Below the pieces are notes generated by a model. That model did not search any database, had not been told where the DNA came from, and was given only the letters and a program-made list of their open reading frames with translations. Shown one piece after another: positions 15,956 through 24,161 of a stretch of 40,389 nucleotides of DNA; the first letter of the stretch is position 1; the number at the start of each line of letters is the position of its first letter. Origin of the DNA: Halalkalibacterium ligniniphilum (lineage in GTDB: Bacteria; Bacillota; Bacilli; Bacillales; Bacillaceae_D); the NCBI RefSeq assembly GCF_000334155.1, contig NZ_ANNK01000158.1, forward strand, positions 1-40,389, written 5' to 3'. Made by a program: the position numbers and the translations under genes.

Positions 15956-16573
15956 ATGGCAAAAGTTTTAATTCCTTACTACAGTGCGTATGGCCACATT
16001 TACAAAATGGCACAAGCAGTTGCAGAAGGTGCAAAGCGTGCAGGAGCAGAAGTTAAGATCGTGAAAATTCCTGAATTCGATGCGGTTAAAAACGCCATGT
16101 CTGGCCAGGAGGCATATGTTAAAGCTCAAGAGAGTCAAACGGGCGTTCCGGAAGCAACGCATGACGATTTACTTTGGGCAGACGGAATTGTTTGGGGAAT
16201 CCCAACTCGATATGGATCCATGCCAGCGCAAATGAAACAGTACCTTGATTCTGCAGGTGGATTATGGGCAAAAGGTGAATTAGAAGGTAAGGCTACAGCA
16301 ATTTTCACGAGCTCTGGTTCAATCCATGGAGGTCAGGAAACTACAATTATTACATCGCTCGTACCATTGCTCCATTTCGGTTTGATCTTTGTTGGTCTCC
16401 CTTATGGTGAAAACCCTGAACAGCTAACAACTGACGGCATTGGAGGAAGTCCATACGGAGCATCAACGGTTGCTGGTCCAGATGGTTCAGCGTACCCAGA
16501 TGAGCGTGATCTCTTAATGGCAGGTCGTTTAGGAGAACGAGTGGCAAAAGTCGCTGCCAAGCTTGCAAATTAA
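15956..16573 (+). CDS. wrbA: NAD(P)H:quinone oxidoreductase, WrbA family
   Basis: FMN-dependent flavodoxin-like enzyme of 205 residues that reduces quinones by two electrons, avoiding semiquinone radicals. The FMN phosphate loop follows YYSAYGHIYKMA (residues 8-19). WrbA signatures include PTRYGSMPAQMKQ and the region around GGQETT. The C-terminal SPYGASTVAGPDG segment is typical of type IV quinone reductases. AAAGGAG precedes the ATG by ten bases. Divergent pairing with a CatR-like regulator supports a quinone-detoxification role. Confidence 0.95.
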   Translation: MAKVLIPYYSAYGHIYKMAQAVAEGAKRAGAEVKIVKIPEFDAVKNAMSGQEAYVKAQESQTGVPEATHDDLLWADGIVWGIPTRYGSMPAQMKQYLDSAGGLWAKGELEGKATAIFTSSGSIHGGQETTIITSLVPLLHFGLIFVGLPYGENPEQLTTDGIGGSPYGASTVAGPDGSAYPDERDLLMAGRLGERVAKVAAKLAN

Positions 16574-16592
16574 ATAAAATAGATGCTAAGAA

Positions 16593-16733
16593 ATGGAGCT
16601 GGGACATATTGGAAATGCGAACAATGCACAACCTTAGCGGAGTATATTTCCGAAGCGATTGCTATGCACCAACGATCATGACGTTCGGATTTCTCATCAA
16701 TAAAAACTATTTTGTCCCAGCCCCGTTTTTTAG
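16593..16733. repeat. Intergenic long-hairpin repeat element, terminator-like end
   Basis: The element of about 140 bp is bounded by GCTGGGAC (16598-16605) and GTCCCAGC (16714-16721), followed by CCCCGTTTTTT. Inside, GCGAAC near 16617 can pair with GTTCG near 16683, and CGGAGTATATTTCCG forms a small inner hairpin. From memory, similar GCTGGGAC-bounded units with a GCGGAGTATATTTCCG-like core recur between genes in many Bacillaceae. No reading frame is evident. Its end could terminate wrbA transcription. Confidence 0.6.
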
Positions 16734-16773
16734 TACGTAAAGAAAGTATACCTACGGTGGTGTCAATCTCCAG

Positions 16774-16800
16774 GCGCTAGTGGCTTGCGATTTTCTTTCG
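16774..16800 (+). repeat. Fragment of a dispersed GGCGCxAGxGGCTT repeat
   Basis: CAGGCGCTAGTGGCTTGCG resembles the copies at 27358-27403 and 39235-39278, which share ACAGGC-x2-CAG-x-GGCTT-x-AGG. This copy is shorter and degenerate. Confidence 0.4.
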
Positions 16801-16840
16801 TGCTTGAATATAAACCAAAATAAGAAAAAACATTTTGATA

Positions 16841-16885
16841 ATTTCCAAAAAAAGATTGACCGTTTTGGAAATGCTGTTATATAAT
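16841..16885 (+). promoter_or_regulatory. Promoter with a dyad around the -35 element
   Basis: TTGACC (16856-16861), 18 bp, then TATAAT (16880-16885). The -35 sits in the spacer between perfect 10-bp arms ATTTCCAAAA (16841-16850) and TTTTGGAAAT (16863-16872). A repressor bound there would block the promoter of the small gene at 16937. The binding protein is unknown. Confidence 0.65.
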
Positions 16886-16936
16886 ACATATAAATAAAAT
16901 ATATTGTAATAATACAGTGTAAAGGGGATGAAAACA

Positions 16937-17086
16937 ATGAGAAGACAAGAGCGTGAGAACATGGTTAAATTTTTAATCCAAATGAAAGGATTTACACACC
17001 AGACATTAATGGTGATGACCGATGAAGATGTGGAGCATTTGTACACAAGGGCATACAGTTTTCATGAGAAAATTGAAGAAGCCTAA
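16937..17086 (+). CDS. BH0509-family small protein
   Basis: A 49-residue charged protein beginning MRRQERENMVKFLI with a central TLMVMTDEDVEHLY; it fits the BH0509 family of very short Bacillus proteins (an R-x-E-R-E start, a helix, then a second helix after an acidic turn). I chose the ATG at 16937, with AAGGGG nine bases upstream; the in-frame ATG at 16928 overlaps that site. It has its own promoter at 16856-16885 with a dyad over it. Function unknown. Confidence 0.75.
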   Translation: MRRQERENMVKFLIQMKGFTHQTLMVMTDEDVEHLYTRAYSFHEKIEEA

Positions 17087-17200
17087 AACGTAGTTGTATT
17101 CGAGTTAATTTCTACATGAAATTCTAACCTGTTCAAAAAGGTTTCATGCGTACGAGTTTCGTTTTGTAGTATACTAGTGCAAAAGGAACTTTGGGTAGGT

Positions 17201-17311
17201 GTGTGTTCATTGAAGCTTTCAAACAAAGCGCTATTTATTGTTATAGCAACAGCTACAGCTCTTTATGGAATTCTGTATTGGGTCATCGGTCATTACATTA
17301 CGACACGTTAA
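17201..17311 (+). CDS. Tiny single-span membrane peptide
   Basis: The frame from TTG 17210 (AGGTG eight bases upstream) gives 33 residues: a basic start KLSNK, then a hydrophobic stretch ALFIVIATATALYGILYWVI and a polar end HYITTR. A GTG at 17201 is an alternative start and sets the outer bound given here. A TATACT at 17170-17175 could be the -10, and a strong terminator follows at 17320. Promoter-like box, ribosome site, single hydrophobic helix and terminator together support a real small gene. I do not recognise the family. Confidence 0.5.
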   Translation: MCSLKLSNKALFIVIATATALYGILYWVIGHYITTR

Positions 17312-17319
17312 TAGAAATT

Positions 17320-17361
17320 CTGGGCCTGTTTTCTGCTACAAAAGAAAGCAGGCCTTTTTGT
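17320..17361 (+). terminator. Terminator of the tiny membrane-peptide gene
   Basis: Stem GGCCTG plus TTTTCT paired with AAGAAAG plus CAGGCC, followed by TTTTT. It lies just after the short coding frame ending at 17311, supporting a short transcript from this interval. Confidence 0.75.
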
Positions 17362-17479
17362 GGTGGTAAGGTATTTTAAAATTTGATAACTAAGCAAGAA
17401 TAAAAGGCATTTTTTATGTAATAATGTGTGTGAAGAAGGAAGAAAAACGTCTATTTCCCGGGAAAGATGCTGTCGAAAA

Positions 17480-18055
17480 TCAGTGATCCTTCATATCTAA
17501 GGTAACAAGTGTTGTAGCGAAACCTGTCGCTGTTACAGCAATAATCGAAAGAATAAACGCATCAAAAGAAACGACATATAAGCCAGCGACAACGACCAAA
17601 AGATCAATGATAAAAATCATAACGCCTACATTCCATTTAAAGTAAGTGGCGAACATTTGCGCTAGTAAATCGAGTCCGCCAGTACTGATATTCATTCGAA
17701 ACATAATACCAACACCCAGCCCAAGTAAAATACCACCAAAAAGCGCACTGTTGAGGGGGGCAAATTGGGTGGGATGGCTAGATAGACTTGTGAATAGATC
17801 GATAAAGAAAGCTGAGATGATGAGTCCGAAAATACTGTTATAGAAAAAAGATCGGTAATACACCCAAGCTAAAAGATAGATAGGGACACTTAAAAGGATG
17901 ATCGTTGTGCCAACAGGAAAATGCCAAAGATAGTGGAAAATGAGACCTAATCCAATGATTCCCCCGTCTAATAAATGATAAGAAACAAAAAATAAATTAA
18001 TTCCTAAGCTAATAAGAAGGCTTCCAAAGACAACTGCCAGTATTGACTTATACAT
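17480..18055 (-). CDS. YitT-family membrane protein (short form)
   Basis: Integral membrane protein of 191 residues with five or six hydrophobic segments and the YitT/DUF161 signatures LLDGGIIGLGLI and the second GGLDLLAQ repeat-like motif. It lacks the C-terminal cytosolic DUF2179 domain of the usual 280-residue relatives, ending shortly after the last helix. The ATG has AGGGTG upstream. It is monocistronic. A 12-bp palindrome TTTCCCGGGAAA lies just past its end (17455-17466 region). Function of the family is not established. Confidence 0.8.
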   Translation of the reverse strand: MYKSILAVVFGSLLISLGINLFFVSYHLLDGGIIGLGLIFHYLWHFPVGTTIILLSVPIYLLAWVYYRSFFYNSIFGLIISAFFIDLFTSLSSHPTQFAPLNSALFGGILLGLGVGIMFRMNISTGGLDLLAQMFATYFKWNVGVMIFIIDLLVVVAGLYVVSFDAFILSIIAVTATGFATTLVTLDMKDH

Positions 18056-18268
18056 CGGCTACACCCTCATCGGTCTATTGTCTTTTAATCATATCTAAAC
18101 TCTATGCAGAGGCTTGCCCATTCTATGACAACGAAAGCCTACATGAGTGGTTGCTAAGAGGGAAGGGAAACAAGTATGCACGTTTTGCTTGTCCTTTATT
18201 TAATAAAGGTGATGTGAGGGAAGAGCTACTTTGCTATTTTATTTTGTGCAAAAGCTCATTCTAATAAC

Positions 18269-18310
18269 GACAAAAAAGAGACTAACCTAAAAAGGTCAAT
18301 CTCTTTTGTC
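18269..18310 (-). terminator. Terminator of mgtE
   Basis: Nested stem AGAGACTAACCT/AGGTCAATCTCT extended by GACAAAA/TTTTGTC, with a T-rich stretch on the leftward transcript. It starts 11 bp after the mgtE stop. Confidence 0.75.
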
Positions 18311-18320
18311 AGACGTACCT

Positions 18321-19682
18321 TCAGCCAGTAAGTTGGCTTAAAAAGGCAGTAGCAATCCCAAAATAAATCATTAAGGAGAAGATATCGTTTAATGTTGTGA
18401 TAAGAGGGCCTGAGGCAACGGCTGGGTCGACACCGAATCGATAAAGAAGAAGGGGAATGATTGTACCTGCGAGTGTACCTACGATAAGTGTAATTAGTAA
18501 GGAGACGCCAACAACAAAACCTAAGGTAAAGCTGCCCTGCCATATATAGGCAATCGATAAGATTAGCAACCCACAAATGATACCGATGATAAGGCCAACC
18601 CGAAGCTCACGAAGGATTAAGCGAACAACGGTTTTTTTGTCTACAGGATTCGTTACAATACCTCGTACAACGACTGCAAGTGATTGAGTGCCTGTATTTC
18701 CAGTCATACCAGCGATCATCGGCATAAAAAAGATTAAAGCGACGACTTGATCTAATGTATTTTCAAAGCCACTAATAATGCTTCCAGAGACGATACCTAT
18801 AAATAGAAGCAAGATGAGCCAAGGAAGTCGTCTTGCAGAGGCCGTTAGAGCAGGTGTATTGAAATCGATGTCTTTACCGGAAGCGGATAGCTTTTCAATG
18901 TCTTCATTTGCTTCTCGGATAACAACATCCAACACATCATCGACCGTAATGATTCCTAGTAAGGTTTGGTTTTCATCAACAACTGGAACAGCAATAAAGT
19001 CATAACGTTCAATAATTTGAGCGACTTCTTCTTGGTCAGTATCAACTCGGACAGATACGACACGACTAAACATGATGTTTTCGATTTTTTCATCAATAGG
19101 GGCAATTAAAAGGTCTCGGTATGACACAACACCGACTAATTTCTTATCTTCATTAATGACATACAGGTAATAGATGTTTTCCGAAAAGCTTGCATAATCC
19201 TTCAATTTATCGACAGCTTGCCGAACCGTATAATTTTCTTTAATCCAAATGAACTGGTTGGTCATCAAGCCCCCAGCTGTGTCAGCAGGGTAGCTCATTA
19301 ATGTTTGAAGGGTTTCAGATTCCTCGTCTTTCATTATCTCTAGAAATTCTTGAATTCGATCAACGGAGAGCTCATTTAACAAATCGGCAAGGTCATCGTT
19401 ATCCATTAAATTCATGATCTTAGAGGAGCGCTCAATACCTAAACGATGTAGAATCTCAACTTGAAGGTCATATTCAAGCTCTTGAATTAAATCGGCGATT
19501 TGATCAGGTGTTAGAAATGTTAAAAACTTATGATGGTGTTTTTCAGGAAGTCCTCGATAGAGCTGTGCCACATCATAAGGATGTAACTCGTCCAATAAAG
19601 CTTGCAGAGCTCCACGTTTTGATTCTTTTAAATATTTGATAACTAGGACTAGCAGTTGATCTTCTGTCAAATTAATTACCAT
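18321..19682 (-). CDS. mgtE: Magnesium transporter MgtE
   Basis: Homodimeric, magnesium-gated Mg2+ channel of 453 residues. An acidic superhelical N domain (about 1-130) is followed by two CBS domains (about 135-258), a plug helix and five membrane helices (about 285-453). The pore aspartate is D433 in TLNDIF near the C terminus. AGGTGAGC precedes the ATG. In B. subtilis mgtE is controlled by an M-box magnesium riboswitch; the 350 bp upstream here contain nothing I can recognise as one, so control may be post-translational through the CBS/N domains only. Confidence 0.95.
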   Translation of the reverse strand: MVINLTEDQLLVLVIKYLKESKRGALQALLDELHPYDVAQLYRGLPEKHHHKFLTFLTPDQIADLIQELEYDLQVEILHRLGIERSSKIMNLMDNDDLADLLNELSVDRIQEFLEIMKDEESETLQTLMSYPADTAGGLMTNQFIWIKENYTVRQAVDKLKDYASFSENIYYLYVINEDKKLVGVVSYRDLLIAPIDEKIENIMFSRVVSVRVDTDQEEVAQIIERYDFIAVPVVDENQTLLGIITVDDVLDVVIREANEDIEKLSASGKDIDFNTPALTASARRLPWLILLLFIGIVSGSIISGFENTLDQVVALIFFMPMIAGMTGNTGTQSLAVVVRGIVTNPVDKKTVVRLILRELRVGLIIGIICGLLILSIAYIWQGSFTLGFVVGVSLLITLIVGTLAGTIIPLLLYRFGVDPAVASGPLITTLNDIFSLMIYFGIATAFLSQLTG

Positions 19683-19933
19683 TGAAGCTCACCTCTCGAT
19701 TCAAAACCTTCGCTTTCTTACTTTACAAAAAAAGAGAAGGGAAGTAAATGTTCAGTTCATTTATCCTTATTATTATTTTTTACCCTTTTTCTTACATAGA
19801 CAATCAAAGAACTTTCAATCCTTCATGAAAGAAGTTTAAGGACTTACTCGTAAACTGCACTAGCATTATAATAGGTTATCGTTTTGTCTGAAATAAAATT
19901 GTTTGAAACTTCTGTCTCTATAATAGGATTTCG
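19683..19933. other. Intergenic region between divergent mgtE and fbpC
   Basis: AT-rich DNA with no gene. The mgtE leader is short and carries no recognisable M-box conserved segments. Only the promoter and Fur boxes at 19934-20007 stand out. Confidence 0.5.
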
Positions 19934-20007
19934 TTGACGCTTTCAAAAATACTGTGCTATAATTCATTTATAATGAAAATCATTCTCAGATAATGATAAT
20001 AATACGT
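19934..20007 (+). promoter_or_regulatory. Promoter and Fur boxes of the iron ABC ATPase gene
   Basis: TTGACG (19934-19939), 18 bp, TATAAT (19958-19963). Downstream TGAAAATCATTCTCA (19974-19988) matches 13 of 15 positions of the 7-1-7 Fur box. The adjoining GATAATGATAATAATACGT (19989-20007) matches 14 of 19 of the classical Fur consensus. The gene should be repressed when iron is plentiful. Confidence 0.8.
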
Positions 20008-20029
20008 ACGGCTTAAGTGGAGGGTTCTG

Positions 20030-21079
20030 ATGAGTTTTATTCACCTACGTCAGCTAACTAAATTATATCGTAACTCCGTTCAACCAGCAGTTAACTCGAT
20101 CGATCTAGCGATTGAACAAGGTGAGATTATTACATTGCTTGGACCAAGCGGGTGTGGAAAAACGACTACCTTACGGATGATTGCAGGTTTTGAACAGCCA
20201 ACAAGCGGTTCAATCACAATTGGAAATGAACTTGTATATGAAAATCATTTTTCTGTTCCACCTGAAAAGCGTGGCATTGGGATGGTATTTCAAGACTATG
20301 CATTATTTCCCCATCTTTCAATTGAGAAAAATGTTATTTTTGGTTTGAATAAATGGAGCGGACGTGAAAAAAGAAAGCGTGCGAAAGAAGTGTTAGATCT
20401 CGTTGGGTTAGGAGAATACGGTTCTCGCTTTCCGCATGAGCTTTCAGGGGGACAACAGCAGCGTGTTGCTCTAGCAAGAGCATTAGCTCCAAAGCCTCAT
20501 GTCGTATTAATGGATGAACCATTTAGCAATCTTGATGCAGGTTTGCGTGAAAAAATGCGCTTTGAGGTAACGAACATATTAAGAAAAGCCAATACCACCG
20601 CGATCATCGTTACCCACGACCAAAAGGATGCGTTTGCTGTATCTGATCGAGTAGTTGTTATGAATAAAGGGGTCATTCAACAAACGGCAACTCCTCGTGA
20701 AATGTACCGTTGTCCCAAGAACTGTTTTGTTGCGCAATTTGTTGGTAAAACGAACTTATTATCTGGAACCCTTTGTGATGATATGCAGCATGTGGATACG
20801 CACATTGGCAAAGTTTCCTTGCCGAGTCAATCGGAATCAATCCTCGAGGAGGTAAAGGTATCGATTCGTCCCGAGGGATGCCGGTTAGCTGAAAAAGGAC
20901 GATACGCCGGTACTGTTCAAAGGGTAACCTATAGTGGAGAATATCAAGAGGTTGAGGTTCGACTAGGATCGGTGGCGGAACCAATGATCATTTACGCACC
21001 GATCGAACAGGAAATTGAAATTGATTCCATTGTTTCGTTTGATATTACTCCAGAATTAGTTGCCTTAGTTGAAAATTAA
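20030..21079 (+). CDS. fbpC: Iron(III) ABC transporter ATP-binding protein (FbpC type)
   Basis: Peripheral membrane ATPase of 349 residues that powers ferric iron uptake with the binding protein and permease encoded next. Walker A GPSGCGKTT is at 38-46, the signature LSGGQQQR near 140, Walker B VVLMDEPF near 160 and the switch histidine in VTHDQ near 197. The C-terminal hundred residues form the TOBE-like regulatory domain usual in FbpC/PotA-type ATPases. GGAGGG precedes the ATG. It is transcribed from its own Fur-controlled promoter and followed by a weak terminator, so it is a separate unit from fbpA-fbpB. Confidence 0.88.
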   Translation: MSFIHLRQLTKLYRNSVQPAVNSIDLAIEQGEIITLLGPSGCGKTTTLRMIAGFEQPTSGSITIGNELVYENHFSVPPEKRGIGMVFQDYALFPHLSIEKNVIFGLNKWSGREKRKRAKEVLDLVGLGEYGSRFPHELSGGQQQRVALARALAPKPHVVLMDEPFSNLDAGLREKMRFEVTNILRKANTTAIIVTHDQKDAFAVSDRVVVMNKGVIQQTATPREMYRCPKNCFVAQFVGKTNLLSGTLCDDMQHVDTHIGKVSLPSQSESILEEVKVSIRPEGCRLAEKGRYAGTVQRVTYSGEYQEVEVRLGSVAEPMIIYAPIEQEIEIDSIVSFDITPELVALVEN

Positions 21080-21085
21080 ACAAGT

Positions 21086-21117
21086 AAATCAGTCTTCACA
21101 ATGGAGGCTGATTTTTT
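21086..21117 (+). terminator. Terminator after fbpC
   Basis: AAATCAG (21086-21092)/CTGATTT (21108-21114) with further imperfect pairing in the loop, followed by T-rich sequence. Read-through into fbpA is possible. Confidence 0.6.
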
Positions 21118-21261
21118 AATTAGGTAATTTTTATAACCATTCCGAAAAGGGCCAGAATAATATTGCACATCGATAAAATGCAACAAAATGGTAATGCCTA
21201 TAAATATTGTATTCTCATTAATGGAAAAAGTTAAAGAAATAAAAAAATTCCACTATATATG

Positions 21262-21314
21262 TTGACAATGATTCTCATTTGCAATATACTTCAAATCGTT
21301 GAGAATGAATATCA
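21262..21314 (+). promoter_or_regulatory. Promoter and two Fur boxes of fbpA
   Basis: TTGACA (21262-21267), 17 bp, TATACT (21285-21290) is a near-consensus promoter. TGACAATGATTCTCA (21263-21277) overlaps the -35 and TGAGAATGAATATCA (21300-21314) lies at the start site; each matches 13 of 15 positions of the Fur box. Two boxes around one strong promoter predict tight iron repression. Confidence 0.85.
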
Positions 21315-21349
21315 TCTTCAAATTACATACGAATTAAAGGGGGAGCACA

Positions 21350-22441
21350 ATGAATAAAGGATTGAAATTGCTACTTTTTGGATTGATGGCAATGGCGTTA
21401 TTTGTGATTGCTGCATGCGGGGGAGCAGATGAGCCTGCTACGTCAGAGGAAGAACCAGCAGAACAAGCTGAGGACGGTGCAGAAGCCACAGAAGCTTCAG
21501 GTGAACTTGTCGTTTATTCTTCTCGTAATGAAAATTTCGTGGATGCCCTATTAAACAAATTCCAAGAAGAGACTGGGATTACTGTTCAAGCGCTACATGC
21601 AGGGGATAATGCAGTAAACCGTATCAAAGAAGAAGCAAACAATGTACAAGCTGATATTTTTATTTCAAATGATATTGGTGCACTTGAACACTTACGCTTA
21701 GAAGGGTTGTTAGAAGGTTCTGAGCCTGAAGGAATTGAATCAATTGATGAATTATATCGTGCAGAAGATAATTCATGGTTCGCATTATCTGCACGGACTC
21801 GTGTTTTAATGTATAATAAAGATCTGATCACAGAAGAAGAAATGCCAAAGAGCATTGTTGAATTGGCAGATCCAAAATGGAAAGGTCAATTTGCCATTAC
21901 ACGTGGTGGGAATGGTGGTATGATCGGACATGTCTCAGCCTTACGTAACGAGTGGGGCGATGAGAAAACAGCTGAATGGATTGCAGCAGTAAAAGATAAT
22001 GCAGGTGCCATTCTAGAAGGTCATGGTGACATTCGCCGTGCTGTTGGAGCAGGAGAATTTGCGTTTGGACTAGTGAATAACTACTATTATCATCAGCAAC
22101 TTCAAGAGCCAACAGATAATAATGTTGGTGTCATTTATCCAGACCAAGCAGAAGGTGAAATGGGAGCAGTAGTGAATGCAGCAGGAGTTGGTAAGGTAAG
22201 TGGTGGCCCGAATGCAGAGAATGCACAAATTTTCTTAGAATGGATTTTACAGCCTGAAAATCAACGCGAATTTTCATTTGAGTCTCTTGAAGTGCCAATA
22301 AACCCAGATATTGAAGCGCCTGAAGGGGCAGCAACAATTAGTGATTACAAAACACACGACATGCCATTAAGTGAGCTTGGAAAAGTGTGGGAAGATACTC
22401 GTCAACTTATTGAAGAAGCAGGCTTGGATTTAGATTTATAA
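21350..22441 (+). CDS. fbpA: Iron(III)-binding lipoprotein (FbpA type)
   Basis: Extracytoplasmic solute-binding protein of 363 residues. The signal peptide ends in the lipobox VIAAC with lipid-modified C23, followed by an acidic Glu/Ala-rich linker (about 24-50). The mature domain begins LVVYSSRNE, as in family 1 ferric-binding proteins. The tyrosines of VNNYYYHQ (about 243-248) include the expected Fe(III) ligands. AAGGGGGAG precedes the ATG. It lies 33 bp before the permease gene. Iron specificity follows from the Fur boxes and the Tyr motif. Confidence 0.9.
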   Translation: MNKGLKLLLFGLMAMALFVIAACGGADEPATSEEEPAEQAEDGAEATEASGELVVYSSRNENFVDALLNKFQEETGITVQALHAGDNAVNRIKEEANNVQADIFISNDIGALEHLRLEGLLEGSEPEGIESIDELYRAEDNSWFALSARTRVLMYNKDLITEEEMPKSIVELADPKWKGQFAITRGGNGGMIGHVSALRNEWGDEKTAEWIAAVKDNAGAILEGHGDIRRAVGAGEFAFGLVNNYYYHQQLQEPTDNNVGVIYPDQAEGEMGAVVNAAGVGKVSGGPNAENAQIFLEWILQPENQREFSFESLEVPINPDIEAPEGAATISDYKTHDMPLSELGKVWEDTRQLIEEAGLDLDL

Positions 22442-22474
22442 AGATAATTATCGGTGAGTAGGAGCTGTCGCAGC

Positions 22475-24160
22475 ATGAGTTCAAGCAAGGATCAACAACA
22501 TCAACAACATAACAAGCGACATCATCAGGTTGGGGAGCATAGCTCTCCAACCTCTCACCGTTTATTTAAGAAAGGCTGGCTCCAGCTGTGGAATGGTAAT
22601 CCACCGGGAACTATTTTATTAATGATGGCTGGCTTAACCGGCATTTTGATGGCTATTCCGATTGTATACGTTGTTTGGCGCTCTCTTTTTGCGGGGACCG
22701 ATCGATGGATGCGGCTGCTGGATTCTCGTATTCCTCAACTATTATGGAATACGCTTTCTTTAACATTAATGGTCACAATATTTGCTGTAACGATTGGTGT
22801 GTCTCTTGCTTGGATTGTGAATCGGACGAATTTACCAGGGCGTAAAAACTGGCAGTGGCTGCTTGCCTTACCCCTTGTTATTCCACCATATGTTGGTGCC
22901 GTTGCATATATTCTCATCTTTGGCCCAAGAGGCTGGATTTGGCGATATTGGAATGAAAACGATTGGCTTAATCAGGTGTTTGGAGATTATCCACTAAATG
23001 TCTACACATTTTGGGGTGTGTTTTTCGTCCTGACGATGTTTACATTCCCTTATGTTTTTCTCATAGCTAGTGCATCACTTAGAAAAATGAATCGGAATTT
23101 TGAAGAAGTTGCCCGTTCCCAGGGTATGACAACGTCTCAAATCTTTTTGCGTGTCAATCTACCATTTTTGCGCCCCGCTATCGGTGCTGGAGCCATTCTC
23201 ATTGCGTTGTATGTTCTTTCAGATTTTGGGGCGATTGCTATGCTTCGCTACACAACGTTCACAGCAGCTATCTATTATCAGATGGGGAGCTATGATAATC
23301 TATCAGCCACTGTGCTCAGTGTCGTACTCATCTTGCTTACGTTAGTCATACTATGGATCGAAGCGCGCACGAGAAAAAAGCAAAAATATTACCAGACGAC
23401 GAATACCTTTCAAGAGCCGGATATCCTGTCACTTGGGAAATGGAAATGGCCAGTGTTTTTTTATGTTTCGGTCGTGTTTCTTTTCTCTGTTGCTCTACCA
23501 ATTGTCGTCCTCGTCTATTGGTCGGTTATCGGCATTGGTGCAGGTGCACTCGATTCCCGCTTTTGGGGGTTTGCTTGGAATAGTTTGAGAGTTTCGGGAA
23601 TGGCCGCATTTTTCTGTATGGTGCTTGCTTTGCCTGTCGTTTATTTACGCTCTCGCTACCCGTCAACCATTTCGACTTTAGTTGAGAAAATGAGTTACGC
23701 AGGGTATGCATTGCCAGGTGTCATCGTTGCGTTAGGGGTTATTTTCATTTTTAATCAATATATCCCTGCTCTTTATAACACGTACTATTTAATTGCGATT
23801 GCGTTCGTCATTCGGTTTCTACCACAGGCGATGCAGTCAACAGACGCATCATTAAGCTTAATTTCACCAAGAATCGATGAAGCGGCAAGAAGCTTAGGTC
23901 AGCCACCGTGGAAAGTGCTGTACAAAGTGATCATTCCATCGATTCTTCCGGGAATTTTAGCAGGTGGAGCACTCGTGTTCGTTAGTTCAATTAAAGAACT
24001 CCCTGCAACATTGCTACTTCGGCCACCAGGGTTTGATACGCTAGCCGTAAGGATTTGGGTAGAAACGAGTGAAGCGGTTTATCATTTAGCTGCACCAGCA
24101 GCATTGTTAATTATTCTTGTCTCGATCATACCGCTACGCTACCTATTAAAAAAATACTGA
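22475..24160 (+). CDS. fbpB: Iron(III) ABC transporter permease (FbpB type, fused double domain)
   Basis: Membrane protein of 561 residues with about twelve helices: two tandem permease domains, each with an EAA loop (EEVARSQGMT near 215 and DEAARSLGQPPW near 470) that docks the ATPase. I start it at ATG 22475, nine bases after AGGAGC; a GTG at 22454 is in frame but lacks a site. The cytosolic N terminus is unusual: within the first 30 residues it has seven His and six Gln (for example QQHQQHNKRHHQ), which could bind metal. It pairs with fbpA and the upstream ATPase gene. Confidence 0.9.
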   Translation: MSSSKDQQHQQHNKRHHQVGEHSSPTSHRLFKKGWLQLWNGNPPGTILLMMAGLTGILMAIPIVYVVWRSLFAGTDRWMRLLDSRIPQLLWNTLSLTLMVTIFAVTIGVSLAWIVNRTNLPGRKNWQWLLALPLVIPPYVGAVAYILIFGPRGWIWRYWNENDWLNQVFGDYPLNVYTFWGVFFVLTMFTFPYVFLIASASLRKMNRNFEEVARSQGMTTSQIFLRVNLPFLRPAIGAGAILIALYVLSDFGAIAMLRYTTFTAAIYYQMGSYDNLSATVLSVVLILLTLVILWIEARTRKKQKYYQTTNTFQEPDILSLGKWKWPVFFYVSVVFLFSVALPIVVLVYWSVIGIGAGALDSRFWGFAWNSLRVSGMAAFFCMVLALPVVYLRSRYPSTISTLVEKMSYAGYALPGVIVALGVIFIFNQYIPALYNTYYLIAIAFVIRFLPQAMQSTDASLSLISPRIDEAARSLGQPPWKVLYKVIIPSILPGILAGGALVFVSSIKELPATLLLRPPGFDTLAVRIWVETSEAVYHLAAPAALLIILVSIIPLRYLLKKY

Positions 24161-24161
24161 C

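Noticed and set aside
17191-17379. Open frame of 62 codons starting at 17191
   Set aside because: It runs through the strong terminator at 17320-17361; the neighbouring frame ending at 17311 has the hydrophobic pattern and ribosome site.
19683-19930. Search for an M-box magnesium riboswitch before mgtE
   Set aside because: None of the conserved segments I remember are visible and the region is too AT-rich and short of paired elements.
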